Of a DNA stretch of 64,000 nucleotides, positions 45,081-53,677 are shown piece by piece. Position numbers and translations under genes: made by a program. The notes under the pieces are model-generated. The model had not been told where the DNA came from and ran no database searches. It was given only the letters and a program-made list of their open reading frames with translations. The DNA is from Tepidamorphaceae bacterium. GTDB taxonomy: Bacteria > Pseudomonadota > Alphaproteobacteria > Rhizobiales > Tepidamorphaceae. The number at the start of each line of letters is the position of its first letter. Within the stretch, counting starts at the first letter, position 1. The stretch is taken from positions 1 to 64,000 of the forward strand of contig JANQNT010000017.1 of assembly GCA_028279445.1 (NCBI GenBank), given 5' to 3'.

Positions 45081-45368
45081 CTATTCGACGACTTTCGGCA
45101 CCAGGAAATAGCTATCGTCGGTGGCCGGCGCGTTGGCGACGATGTCGTCGGCCTTGCCGCCATCGGTCACCGCGTCTTCGCGCATCTTCATGGCCATCGG
45201 CGTCACCGAGGTCATCGGCTCGACGCCGTCGACGTCGACCTCGTTCAACTGCTCCACGAAGCCGAGAATACCGTTCAGTTCGCCGACCAGGCCGGACACC
45301 TGGTCGTCCTCGACGGCAATGCGCGCAAGCCGCGCCACCCGGCGCACGGTGGCTTCATCGACCGACAT
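45081..45368 (-). CDS. gatC: Asp-tRNA(Asn)/Glu-tRNA(Gln) amidotransferase subunit C
   Basis: 95 residues. It wraps around GatA and stabilises the complex. The start [21 protein letters not shown], the central [21 protein letters not shown] and the C-terminal [22 protein letters not shown] through [11 protein letters not shown] cover the whole family. First gene of the leftward gat operon, preceded by about 185 non-coding bases shared with the divergent acyltransferase gene. Confidence 0.96.
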   Translation of the reverse strand: MSVDEATVRRVARLARIAVEDDQVSGLVGELNGILGFVEQLNEVDVDGVEPMTSVTPMAMKMREDAVTDGGKADDIVANAPATDDSYFLVPKVVE

Positions 45369-45553
45369 GGAAAACTCCGATTTGGATGGAATGTAATCGG
45401 GGAACCGAAACCTGACTGCTGACTAGCACCACGGCTCGCCGGATGGCAATCGGTGTGGTCGCACGAATTCCGCCGCGCTTGCATCTTGCGCCGATGAGCG
45501 CCACAAACGTGAACACATGACATCAATGGCCGCTCGGGCCATGGGAAAACGCC

Positions 45554-46792
45554 ATGCGCCTGCTGGGCGTCACCGACACGATCTTCTTCAATCTGGGCCA
45601 CCGCTACATCACCAGCACGGTGGTGCTGGAGGGTCCCTGCGACCTGGACCGCTTCACGGCCCAGATGGACGCCGCGACACTGGCCTATCCGCCGCTGCGC
45701 GAGCGCGTGCACCGCATCGGCCCCTGGTTCGCCGCACGCCGCGATCCGCACTTCGATATCGCCAACCATGTCTGCGCGGTCGATGTGCCGGAGGTGACCA
45801 CAACCGAAGACCTGCTGCCGATCATCGAGAAGGCCCGCCGTACGGTGACGCCGCAGGGTGCCTCACCCTGGTGCGCCTACGTCATCAATCCGGCATCGGA
45901 CACAGCGCCTCCGGCAGGCGCGGCCGAACCGCTCAGCGCCGTCATCTTCCAGCTCAAGCACGGACTTGCCGACGGCACCCGCTGCGGACAGATCCTCAAC
46001 CAGCTCGAAAATATCCCCACGGCGCCCGCCCACGACATCATGGCCCGCGTGGTGCGGCTGTCGCGCGCCGCGTTCAATGCGCTCCCCGAACACGATTGCA
46101 TCGAGGATGCCGGTGTCAGCCTGTTGCGCGTGCCGCGGGAACGGCTGCGCAAGGATCGCTCGGCAACCGGCCGGCTTGTGCGCGCCGCAACGGAACTGGT
46201 CGCCGACGAGACGTTGTTTGCCCACGACAAACCGCTCAACAACCGGGTCGCCCGCACCCGTTTCATGCGTCGGCGCACGGCCAGCGGCGAACTCGGAAAC
46301 CATCTGGAGACCATCGCCGAGGAGACCGGACCATCAGGGCAAGGCAAGCGCGGCTGGCGGCTGCCCGGCTTGTCGCAGGCGCAGAAACTGCCGCTGTCGC
46401 AATATATCGTCGCGCTGTCGCCGCCACCCATCGCCCGCTACCTGATGCGCAAGTGGTACGCGAGCTTCGACGCCATCGTCACCGTGCTGCCCATGCCGAG
46501 CATGGCGCTGGGTGGACGCAAGGCAACCGCCGTCTACGGCGTTCCACCGCTGTCGGGCGCGATCCCGCTGGTCATCCTCGCTTCGCCGACCGGCACAGGA
46601 CACGCCATCGTCGCGGTGCGCGGCACCTCATGTCATGCGGAAACGGGCGCCTTTCTGGCGCGGCTGGGCGAACTGCTCACCGAACCGAAGAAAACGCCTA
46701 CGGCTCGAAAGCAACGCCGATCTCAGGCAAAAGCACCGTGGTTTGAGAACCCTGCATCGCCTGTTGGAATGTCGACGCATCCTGATCGATGA
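45554..46792 (+). CDS. Wax ester synthase/DGAT-like acyltransferase
   Basis: 412 residues. The condensation-domain motif His-x3-Asp-Gly is intact (LKHGLADGTR near residue 142), as in WS/DGAT enzymes that transfer acyl groups from acyl-CoA to an alcohol or diacylglycerol. FFNLGHRYITSTVVLEGPCD near the N terminus and TVLPMPSMALGGRKATAVYG late in the chain fit the family. Its last ~30 codons run 95 bases into the 3' end of the convergent hydrolase gene; those residues are Lys/Arg/Pro-rich and look like an added tail. True lipid product unknown. Confidence 0.72.
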   Translation: MRLLGVTDTIFFNLGHRYITSTVVLEGPCDLDRFTAQMDAATLAYPPLRERVHRIGPWFAARRDPHFDIANHVCAVDVPEVTTTEDLLPIIEKARRTVTPQGASPWCAYVINPASDTAPPAGAAEPLSAVIFQLKHGLADGTRCGQILNQLENIPTAPAHDIMARVVRLSRAAFNALPEHDCIEDAGVSLLRVPRERLRKDRSATGRLVRAATELVADETLFAHDKPLNNRVARTRFMRRRTASGELGNHLETIAEETGPSGQGKRGWRLPGLSQAQKLPLSQYIVALSPPPIARYLMRKWYASFDAIVTVLPMPSMALGGRKATAVYGVPPLSGAIPLVILASPTGTGHAIVAVRGTSCHAETGAFLARLGELLTEPKKTPTARKQRRSQAKAPWFENPASPVGMSTHPDR

Positions 46793-47402
46793 TCGGGAAC
46801 GTCGCGTAGTGGACCGGTACCACCGTGTCGAAACGGAAATAGTTTCGGCAGGCCCGCGCGGCGAGTTCCCCACCCATGGTGAAGCGGTCGCCAATCGGCA
46901 CGAAGCCGAAGCTCGGCTGATGGATCTCGTGGATCAGCGCCATGTCGTTGAAGATGTCGGTATCGCCCATGTGCAGCACCACCGGATCGCCGGCAGCCTT
47001 GGGATGAATGACGATGCCGGCCGGATTGCCGAGATAGACCGGCACGCCGTCGACGATGCTCGCCGAGGAGTGCCAGGCGGGAACGAAGGCCACATCGAAG
47101 GCACCGCAATCGATGCGGCCGCCGTGGTTGCCGGGACTGACATTCTCCAGGCCCTTGCCGCCGAGATACATGCAGATCTCGAAATTGGCGACGAGCTGGG
47201 CGCCGGTCTGCTTGCAGATGTCCACCGTGTCGCCGATGTGGTCGTCGTGGCCGTGTGTCAGCACCACATGCGTCGCGCCGGACGCCGCTTGCATGGCATC
47301 GCCGGTGAATGTCGGACTGTCGGTCAGGAACGGATCGATCATGATCACCGCATCGCCGGTCTCGATCCGGACCGCCGAATGCCCAAACCACGTCATACGC
47401 AT
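46698..47402 (-). CDS. MBL-fold metal-dependent hydrolase (UPF0173 type)
   Basis: 234 residues from the ATG at 47402 (MRMTWFGHSAVRIE). The metallo-beta-lactamase metal motif is HVVLTHGHDDHIGD, with further ligands in FVPAWHSSAS and LHMGDTDIFND and a final His in VVPVHYATFPI. This matches the widespread UPF0173/YtkL-like group of uncertain substrate. It is convergent with the acyltransferase gene and divergent from ruvX; its upstream DNA holds a 21-base tandem repeat. Confidence 0.9.
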   Translation of the reverse strand: MRMTWFGHSAVRIETGDAVIMIDPFLTDSPTFTGDAMQAASGATHVVLTHGHDDHIGDTVDICKQTGAQLVANFEICMYLGGKGLENVSPGNHGGRIDCGAFDVAFVPAWHSSASIVDGVPVYLGNPAGIVIHPKAAGDPVVLHMGDTDIFNDMALIHEIHQPSFGFVPIGDRFTMGGELAARACRNYFRFDTVVPVHYATFPIIDQDASTFQQAMQGSQTTVLLPEIGVAFEP

Positions 47403-47422
47403 CGCGTCGCCTCCCTTCCTCG

Positions 47423-47464
47423 CTGAACGTTTCGCCACTATAGCTGGACGTTTCACCACTATAG
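47423..47464. repeat. Tandem 21-base direct repeat
   Basis: CTGAACGTTTCGCCACTATAG (47423-47443) is followed at once by CTGGACGTTTCACCACTATAG (47444-47464), with two differences, and by CTGG. It occupies the spacer between the divergent hydrolase and ruvX genes. Each unit contains CACTATAG, a possible -10-like element. Confidence 0.75.
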
Positions 47465-47501
47465 CTGGCGCCAGCAGCGCATCAACGAACCCCGCCACCC
47501 C

Positions 47502-47978
47502 ATGCCCGTTTTCGAAACCATCGACGAATTGGTCGCCGCCGGCCTGACGGACGGTCCTCTCATCGGGCTGGATCCCGGCACAAAGACCATCGGCGTCGCG
47601 GCATCGGACCCGGATCGTTCGATCGCCATGCCGGTGGAGACGATCCGGCGCACCAAGTTCACCGCCGACGCGCAGCGCCTGCTTGCGCTGGCGGAGGAGC
47701 GCACGGCCGCGGGCTTCATCATCGGTCTGCCGCGCAACATGGACGGCAGCGAAGGCCCGCGCGCCCAGTCCGCCCGCGCCTTCGCCCGCAACCTCGCCGA
47801 GGCGGGCGAACTGCCGGTGGCGCTGTGGGACGAACGGTTGACCACGGTTGCCGCCGAGCGCGTACTGCTCGAAGCCGACACCAGCCGGCAGAAGCGCGCC
47901 CAGGCCATCGACAAGCTGGCCGCTGCCGCGATCCTGCAGGGAGCGCTCGACCGGCTGAAGGTCCTGCGCGCGTGCTGA
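47502..47978 (+). CDS. ruvX: Putative pre-16S rRNA nuclease / Holliday junction resolvase-like RuvX (YqgF)
   Basis: 158 residues, RNase H-like fold. LIGLDPGTKTIGVAASDP holds the first catalytic Asp, GFIIGLPRNMDGSEGPRAQ the conserved central loop with Glu, and LWDERLTTVAAERVL the Asp-Glu-Arg motif. The family processes the 5' end of 16S rRNA; a recombination role is also proposed. Its stop overlaps the GTG start of the AEC transporter gene. Confidence 0.93.
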   Translation: MPVFETIDELVAAGLTDGPLIGLDPGTKTIGVAASDPDRSIAMPVETIRRTKFTADAQRLLALAEERTAAGFIIGLPRNMDGSEGPRAQSARAFARNLAEAGELPVALWDERLTTVAAERVLLEADTSRQKRAQAIDKLAAAAILQGALDRLKVLRAC

Positions 47979-48904
47979 CGGCATTTCAGTCCCTGCTTCC
48001 GGTGTTTGCGCTGATCGCGCTGGGGGCCGGCCTGCGCCGCTTGAGCCTGCTCAGCGACGAGCAATGGCGCGGCGTGGAAGACCTGGTCTACTACGTGTGC
48101 TTTCCCGCGCTCATCGTCTACACGCTGGCGATTGCCGATTTCAGCGGCATTCCCGTCATTGCGATGGCGGCGGCAATGGCGGCCGCGATCCTCACCATGG
48201 CGGTCGCCCTGTTCGCCCTGCGCAAGCCGATGGATGCGCTGCTCGACATCGACGGGCCGGCCTTCACCTCGGTGTTCCAGGGATCGACGCGCTGGAACAC
48301 CTATGTGGCGCTCGCCGTCATCGGCTCGCTCTACGGCGCGGCAGGACTGTCGCTGGCGGCGATCGGCGTTGCCGTGATGATCCCGCTGGTGAACACCTTG
48401 TGCGTCATCGTGCTGCTGACCTGCGCCGGACACGCGCAGCCCGACGGCCGCCAGATCGCTCGCGGGCTCTATACCAATCCGCTGATCGTCGCCTGCCTTG
48501 TCGGCCTTGCCGTCAACCTCAGCGGCATCCCGCTCTATGCACCGCTTGTCGAGGCGACCGACATCCTCGGCCGGGCAACGCTTGGCCTCGGCCTGCTGAC
48601 GGTCGGCGCCGGCCTGCGCCTTGCCCAGGGCGCGCGGCTGGAACCCGCGGTCATCGTGTCCTCCACAGCCAGGCTGATCGGCATGCCGGCGCTGATGTTC
48701 GTCTATTGCTGGATGCTGGGGGTCACCGGGCTGGCGCTGACGGTCGCCATGCTTTGCGCCAGCGTACCCACGGCGGTCGCCTCCTTCGTGCTCGCCCGCA
48801 AGCTCGGCGGCGACGCGCCGCTGATGGCACGCATCATCACCGTGCAGGTGCTCGCCGCCATGGCGACCATGCCGGTGATCCTGGCCACCTTGCCCACAAA
48901 CTAA
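47972..48904 (+). CDS. AEC (auxin efflux carrier) family transporter
   Basis: 310 residues and about 10 hydrophobic helices. Two inverted halves are visible, with SVFQGSTRWNTYVALAVIG in the first (the family's crossing motif) and ASVPTAVASFVLARKLGGD in the second. AEC members export or take up organic acids such as malate or malonate. The GTG at 47972 lies inside the end of ruvX (GTGCTGA overlap), so the two are translation-coupled. Confidence 0.88.
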   Translation: MLTAFQSLLPVFALIALGAGLRRLSLLSDEQWRGVEDLVYYVCFPALIVYTLAIADFSGIPVIAMAAAMAAAILTMAVALFALRKPMDALLDIDGPAFTSVFQGSTRWNTYVALAVIGSLYGAAGLSLAAIGVAVMIPLVNTLCVIVLLTCAGHAQPDGRQIARGLYTNPLIVACLVGLAVNLSGIPLYAPLVEATDILGRATLGLGLLTVGAGLRLAQGARLEPAVIVSSTARLIGMPALMFVYCWMLGVTGLALTVAMLCASVPTAVASFVLARKLGGDAPLMARIITVQVLAAMATMPVILATLPTN

Positions 48905-48953
48905 CCCTATGACCGCGGCGGGACTTGTCCCCCGCCGATTTAGCGCGTAAGCG

Positions 48954-49937
48954 ATGGCCCCGATGACATCGCCGACCGCCGAGCTTGAGCCCTTCCCCAA
49001 GACCCATCTTCTGGGTATCGGCGATCTTTCTCCCCCCGACATCGATATTCTGCTGGACCGGTCCGACGCCTGGGCCGACCGCAACGCACTGCCCGACAAC
49101 AAGCACGCCATCCTGCGCGGCCGCACCCAGATCAACCTGTTCTTCGAAGCATCGACCAGGACGCAGAGCTCGTTCGAGATCGCCGGCAAACGGCTCGGCG
49201 CCGATGTCATGAACATGTCGGTCGCCTCGTCCTCGGTGAACAAGGGCGAGACCCTGCTCGACACCGCCGTGACCCTGAACGCCATGCGCCCGGACCTGAT
49301 CGTGGTCCGCCACCACGGCTCCGGCGCGGTGGAACTGCTGGCACGCAAGGTCGCCAACTGCGCCGTGGTCAATGCCGGCGACGGTTCGCACGAGCACCCC
49401 ACGCAGGCACTGCTCGACGCGTTGACGATCCGCCGCCGCAAGGGCCGTATCGCCGGGCTGAAGATGGCCATCTGCGGCGACATCGCCCACAGCCGTGTCG
49501 CGCGCTCCAACATCCTGCTGCTGACGGCGCTCGGCGCTCAGGTCAACGTGGTCGGACCGGCAACGCTGATGCCGCCGGCGGTCGAACGCATGGGCGTGAG
49601 CGTGTTCGGTGACATGGACAGCGGCATCGCCGATGCCGACGTGGTGATGATGCTGCGCCTGCAACGCGAGCGCATGAGCGGCATGTATGTGCCCTCCAGC
49701 CGCGAGTTCTTTCACTACTACGGCCTCAATGCGCGGCGCCTGGCGCTGGCCGCGCCCGACGCGCTGGTGATGCATCCAGGCCCCATGAACCGTGGCGTGG
49801 AGATCGACAGCGACGTCGCCGATGGCGTCCAAAGCGTCATCCGCGAACAGGTGGAGATGGGCGTCGCGGTGCGCATGGCGGTACTGGAAGCGCTGTCCCA
49901 GAACCAGGCCAGGGACAACCGGGAGCCGGGCCGATGA
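48954..49937 (+). CDS. pyrB: Aspartate carbamoyltransferase catalytic subunit
   Basis: 327 residues. It condenses carbamoyl phosphate with aspartate in pyrimidine synthesis. The carbamoyl-phosphate loop is [20 protein letters not shown]; the 80s loop [46 protein letters not shown] and [11 protein letters not shown] complete the active site. The start is ATG 48954, with ATG 48963 as alternative. Its four-base overlap with the dihydroorotase-like gene fits the type of enzyme that needs that protein as a partner. Confidence 0.97.
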   Translation: MAPMTSPTAELEPFPKTHLLGIGDLSPPDIDILLDRSDAWADRNALPDNKHAILRGRTQINLFFEASTRTQSSFEIAGKRLGADVMNMSVASSSVNKGETLLDTAVTLNAMRPDLIVVRHHGSGAVELLARKVANCAVVNAGDGSHEHPTQALLDALTIRRRKGRIAGLKMAICGDIAHSRVARSNILLLTALGAQVNVVGPATLMPPAVERMGVSVFGDMDSGIADADVVMMLRLQRERMSGMYVPSSREFFHYYGLNARRLALAAPDALVMHPGPMNRGVEIDSDVADGVQSVIREQVEMGVAVRMAVLEALSQNQARDNREPGR

Positions 49938-51262
49938 GCCGCTTCGCGAGCGCTGAACTGGGCCAGCGGGCCGTCTCCGCGCCGCTACTGTTCACCAACG
50001 CGCGGCTGGTCGACCCAAAGGCCGGCACCGATGCGCGAGGCGAACTGCTGGTCGCCGACAAGCGCATTGTCAAGACGGCCAGGAAGATCACCTCGGTGCC
50101 CAAGGGAGCCGAGACAATCGACTGCGCCGGCGCGGTGGTTGCGCCGGGCCTGGTCGACATGCAGGTGCACACCGGCGAACCGGGCGCGGAGCACCTGGAA
50201 ACGCTCGGCTCCGCCAGCCATGCGGCGGCGGCCGGCGGCATCACCACCTTCGCCTGCATGCCCTGCACCGATCCGGTCATCGACGATCCAGCCCTGGTCG
50301 ACTTCATCCAGCGGCGCGCCCGCGACACCGCGATCGTCAACGTGGTGCCGATCGCCGCCGCCACGCGCGGCCTGGCCGGCACCGAGATGACCGAGTTCGG
50401 CCTGCTGCGCGAGGCCGGCGCGGTTGCCGTATCCGGTGGCCGCCAGGCCATCGCCAACGCCCGTGTCATGCGTCAGGTCCTCACCTATTCCCGCGACTTC
50501 GCGCTGCCCGTCATCCAGGCCGTGGAGGATGCCGATCTGGCCGGCGAAGGCGTGATGCACGAAAGCGAGGCGGCAACACGGCTCGGCCTGCGCGGCATTC
50601 CCGCGGCCGCCGAACTGGTGATGCTGGAACGCGACCTGCGGCTGGCCCGGTTGACCGGCGGACGCTACCACGCGGGCCAACTGTCGGCCGCCGAGAGCGT
50701 CGACGTGCTGCGCCGCGCCAAGCATGACGGACTTTCGGTCACCGGCGGCGTTTCGGTGGCTCACCTGACGCTGAACGAGTACGACATCGGCGCCTACCGC
50801 ACCTTCCTGAAGATGTGCCCGCCGCTGCGTGGCGAGGATGACCGCCAGGGACTGATCGCCGGCCTCGCCGACGGCACCATCGACGTCATCGTCTCCAATC
50901 ACGATCCCCATGACGTGGAGACCAAGCGCCGCCACTTCGCGGAGAGCTCCGACGGCGCCATCGGACTGGAGACCCTGCTGCCGGCCACGCTGCGGCTTGT
51001 GCACAGCGGCGATATCGAACTGCCCGCCCTGCTCGCCGCGATGTCGACCCGGCCTGCGGAGCTGTTGGGCATCGATGGCGGCACGCTGGCGCCCGGCGCG
51101 CCGGCCGATCTGGTGGTCTTCGATCCCGACACGCCATGGATCGTCAAGCCGCAGGACCTCTCGTCGCGCTCCAAGAACACGCCCTACGAGGATGCCCGCA
51201 TGCAGGGCCGCGTGCTGCGCACGATTGTTGCCGGACGCACCGTGTACGAATACGCTTCCTGA
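49934..51262 (+). CDS. pyrC: Dihydroorotase-like protein, probably non-catalytic (PyrC')
   Basis: 442 residues with the amidohydrolase barrel of type I dihydroorotase. Key metal and catalytic residues are replaced. The canonical D-x-H-x-H-x-R-E-P-G reads [10 protein letters not shown], so the first His is Q77 and the Arg is Gly. The His in 'HaED' is Q195 (VIQAVED). The catalytic Asp of 'TDHAPH' is N322 (SNHDPH). A276 replaces the first His of the 'HHLTL' pair. This is the pattern of the inactive PyrC' subunits that hold aspartate carbamoyltransferase in a dodecamer, as described for Pseudomonas. A working dihydroorotase must then lie elsewhere in the genome. ATGA overlap with pyrB. Confidence 0.85.
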   Translation: MSRFASAELGQRAVSAPLLFTNARLVDPKAGTDARGELLVADKRIVKTARKITSVPKGAETIDCAGAVVAPGLVDMQVHTGEPGAEHLETLGSASHAAAAGGITTFACMPCTDPVIDDPALVDFIQRRARDTAIVNVVPIAAATRGLAGTEMTEFGLLREAGAVAVSGGRQAIANARVMRQVLTYSRDFALPVIQAVEDADLAGEGVMHESEAATRLGLRGIPAAAELVMLERDLRLARLTGGRYHAGQLSAAESVDVLRRAKHDGLSVTGGVSVAHLTLNEYDIGAYRTFLKMCPPLRGEDDRQGLIAGLADGTIDVIVSNHDPHDVETKRRHFAESSDGAIGLETLLPATLRLVHSGDIELPALLAAMSTRPAELLGIDGGTLAPGAPADLVVFDPDTPWIVKPQDLSSRSKNTPYEDARMQGRVLRTIVAGRTVYEYAS

Positions 51263-51314
51263 TACGACAGCGTTCACGATACACGTATAGCGTGCGGGAC
51301 TTGAGCAAGCGGAA

Positions 51315-51956
51315 ATGGCGGCATTCTTCGACTGGATCACGAGCGAACCGCTGGCGACGGTGGTGGCACTGGCTTTCGGCTACGCACTCGGCTCGATCCC
51401 CTTCGGGCTTGTGCTGACGCGCCTTGCCGGCCTGGGCGACATTCGTGCCATCGGCTCCGGCAACATCGGCGCCACCAACGTCCTGCGCACCGGCAACAAG
51501 CCGCTGGCCGTCGCCACCCTGCTGGGAGATGCGCTGAAAGGCACGCTCGCCGTGATCATCGCCGCACAGGCCGCGCCGGCTTCCGCGGCACTGGCAGGGC
51601 TTGGCGCCTTCCTGGGCCATCTCTTCCCGGTCTGGCTGTCGTTCAGAGGCGGCAAGGGCGTCGCAACCTATCTGGGCGTGGTGATCGGCCTGCTGTTTCC
51701 CGCCGCGCTGGTTTTCGCCGGTGTCTGGCTCACGGTCGCCTTCGTGTTCCGATACTCTTCGCTTGCCGCGCTGTGCGCGACGGTCGCGGTGCCGGTGGCC
51801 TGCCTGCTGTTCGGCCGCGCCGATGCGGCCCTGGTGACCGCGTTGATGAGCGCGCTTGCCTGGAACGCCCACCGGCCCAACATCATGCGGCTGCTGAAAG
51901 GCGAGGAATCACGCATCGGCGCCAAGGCAGCGTCCGCCGACCGCCCCGGGAGCTGA
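51315..51956 (+). CDS. plsY: Acyl-phosphate:glycerol-3-phosphate acyltransferase
   Basis: 213 residues with about five membrane helices. It makes lysophosphatidate from acyl phosphate, the first step of phospholipid synthesis. The three conserved loops are present: [30 protein letters not shown] (with the catalytic Ser/Asn region), and [20 protein letters not shown]. 52 bases downstream of pyrC'; the dprA start follows seven bases after its end. Confidence 0.95.
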   Translation: MAAFFDWITSEPLATVVALAFGYALGSIPFGLVLTRLAGLGDIRAIGSGNIGATNVLRTGNKPLAVATLLGDALKGTLAVIIAAQAAPASAALAGLGAFLGHLFPVWLSFRGGKGVATYLGVVIGLLFPAALVFAGVWLTVAFVFRYSSLAALCATVAVPVACLLFGRADAALVTALMSALAWNAHRPNIMRLLKGEESRIGAKAASADRPGS

Positions 51957-51962
51957 CGCGAC

Positions 51963-53084
51963 ATGCCGGCCCGCCAGTCCCTCAGCGACGCACAGCGACG
52001 CGACTGGCTGCGGCTGATGCGCAGCGAGAATGTCGGACCGGCCACGTTCCGCACCCTCATCAACCGCTTCGGCGGAGCGGCAGACGCGCTGGACGCCCTG
52101 CCCGAGCTATCGCGCCGCGGCGGGCTGAAACGACCGATCCGCATTCCCGACCAGGTCGAGGTGGACGCGGAGCTTGAGCACGCCGCACGCATCGGCGCGC
52201 GTTACGTGGCCTACGGTGAAACGGGCTATCCGCCGCGCCTGGCACAAATCGACGCGTCTCCGCCGCTCATCGCCATATTGGGCGATCCGCAGGTCGCGGC
52301 ACGCCCGATGATCGCGATTGTCGGTGCGCGCAACGCCTCGGCCGGTGGGCGACGCATCGCCCGCGAGCTCGCCACAGCACTTGGCGAGGCGGGCCTGGGA
52401 ATTGCATCGGGATTGGCGCGCGGCATCGACGGCGCCGCCCATGAGGCCGCGCTTGCCACCGGAACCTTGGCGGTTCTGGCCGGCGGGTTGGACCGCATCT
52501 ATCCCCCCCAGCACGAAGACCTCGCCCGGCAGATCGCTGAATCCGGTCTGCTGGTGAGCGAAATGCCGATCGATCTCAGTCCGCGTGGCCGTGACTTTCC
52601 GCGCCGCAACCGGATCATTTCCGGCGTCTCGCTCGGTGTCGTCATCATCGAGGCGGCCAGTCGCTCAGGGTCTTTGATCACGGCGCGCTTCGCGCTCGAG
52701 CAGAACCGCGAGATCTTCGCGGTGCCGGGCTCGCCGCTCGATCCGCGCTGCGAGGGCACCAACCGGTTGATCCGCCAGGGCGCGGTCCTGACGACACAGG
52801 CCAATGACGTCCTGGAGGTGATTGAGCCGATCGTCGGCGGCGGCGCCAGGTCACCCGAAGAAGCGAGCGAGGCTGAGCCGCAGGACTGGGAGATCGACAC
52901 ACCACCGCACGATGTGGCCGAACGGCTTGTCGGTCTGCTCAGCCCCTCGCCGACCGATGTCGACACGCTGATCCGCGAAGCCGGCGCGCCGGCGGCTCAG
53001 GTGCTGGGTGCCATTCTGGAACTGGAGCTTGCCGGGCGCCTGCAACGCCACGCCGGCAACCGGTTCAGCCAACTTGTCGGTTAG
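51963..53084 (+). CDS. dprA: DNA-processing protein DprA (Smf)
   Basis: 373 residues. It loads RecA on incoming single-stranded DNA during transformation. An N-terminal SAM-like helical region (NVGPATFRTLINRFGGAADAL) precedes the Rossmann fold with IAIVGARNASAGGRRIA, GLGIASGLARGIDGAAHEAAL, GGLDRIYPPQH, RNRIISGVSLGVVIIEAASRSGSLITAR and FAVPGSPLDPRCEGTNRLIRQGA. A winged-helix C terminus (DVDTLIREAGAPAAQVLGAILELEL) is present as in the long form. Confidence 0.95.
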   Translation: MPARQSLSDAQRRDWLRLMRSENVGPATFRTLINRFGGAADALDALPELSRRGGLKRPIRIPDQVEVDAELEHAARIGARYVAYGETGYPPRLAQIDASPPLIAILGDPQVAARPMIAIVGARNASAGGRRIARELATALGEAGLGIASGLARGIDGAAHEAALATGTLAVLAGGLDRIYPPQHEDLARQIAESGLLVSEMPIDLSPRGRDFPRRNRIISGVSLGVVIIEAASRSGSLITARFALEQNREIFAVPGSPLDPRCEGTNRLIRQGAVLTTQANDVLEVIEPIVGGGARSPEEASEAEPQDWEIDTPPHDVAERLVGLLSPSPTDVDTLIREAGAPAAQVLGAILELELAGRLQRHAGNRFSQLVG

Positions 53085-53100
53085 GTTGACCCTGGAAGTC

Positions 53101-53385
53101 TCAGGCCGTCTCGCCGATGCGTTTGACCTCGGCCTCCGCCTCAAGCCGCGCCAGATCGAGCAGATAGGCGAGAAACTCCAGCTTGTGGGCCTGGGCGAGC
53201 GGGACCAGTTCCTGCGTCATGTCCGCAATATAGCGCGCCGACTCCAGATCACCCCGGCTGGTCGAGGTCTCCCCCACAATCTTGTCGAAACGTTCGATGT
53301 TCTGCATCACGACCGCATCTTTCTTTTTCAACGAGGGCTCCATCGACCCCAGTTGATGTCGTCCGAGAACGGGCTTAGCCCCCAT
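53101..53385 (-). CDS. Small helical conserved-type protein, unknown function
   Basis: 94 residues from 53385, or 80 from a second ATG at 53343 (MEPSLKKKDAVVMQNIERF), which is the more likely start. The chain is helical and charged (GDLESARYIADMTQELVPLAQAHKLEFLAYLLDLARLEAEAE), with no signal or membrane segment. It is antisense to dprA-topA and convergent with dprA. I do not recognise a named family. Confidence 0.65.
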   Translation of the reverse strand: MGAKPVLGRHQLGSMEPSLKKKDAVVMQNIERFDKIVGETSTSRGDLESARYIADMTQELVPLAQAHKLEFLAYLLDLARLEAEAEVKRIGETA

Positions 53386-53479
53386 AGCGGCTTGCTCGAT
53401 CAGGTAAGCACAAGAAATGACTGGCGACCTTGATCCGTGTCAAACTGCAAGCAACTGTCCAGTGATTCTGACAGTTTAC

Positions 53480-53570
53480 GCAGTCACTGCGAAAAATTCA
53501 ATCAAAAGTATATATACAAGTATAATACAACTTATACGGGTTATGCGTACACAACTTCGGATCGCCGTTT
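53480..53570. promoter_or_regulatory. A/T-rich patch upstream of topA
   Basis: Within the 292-base spacer 53386-53677 a stretch containing AAAAGTATATATACAAGTATA and CAACTTATACGG is strongly A/T-rich compared with its surroundings. It lies between the divergent small gene and topA and probably carries both promoters; low melting energy may let the topA promoter respond to supercoiling. Confidence 0.4.
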
Positions 53571-53677
53571 GACACCCGAGCCACCTTTCCCCATCTTCCT
53601 GCGGCTCGGCATGACGGATTGTTGGCCGTCGCCACCCTGTCCAGCATTCAATCAAGACTGAAGCGATTGGTCCGCAG

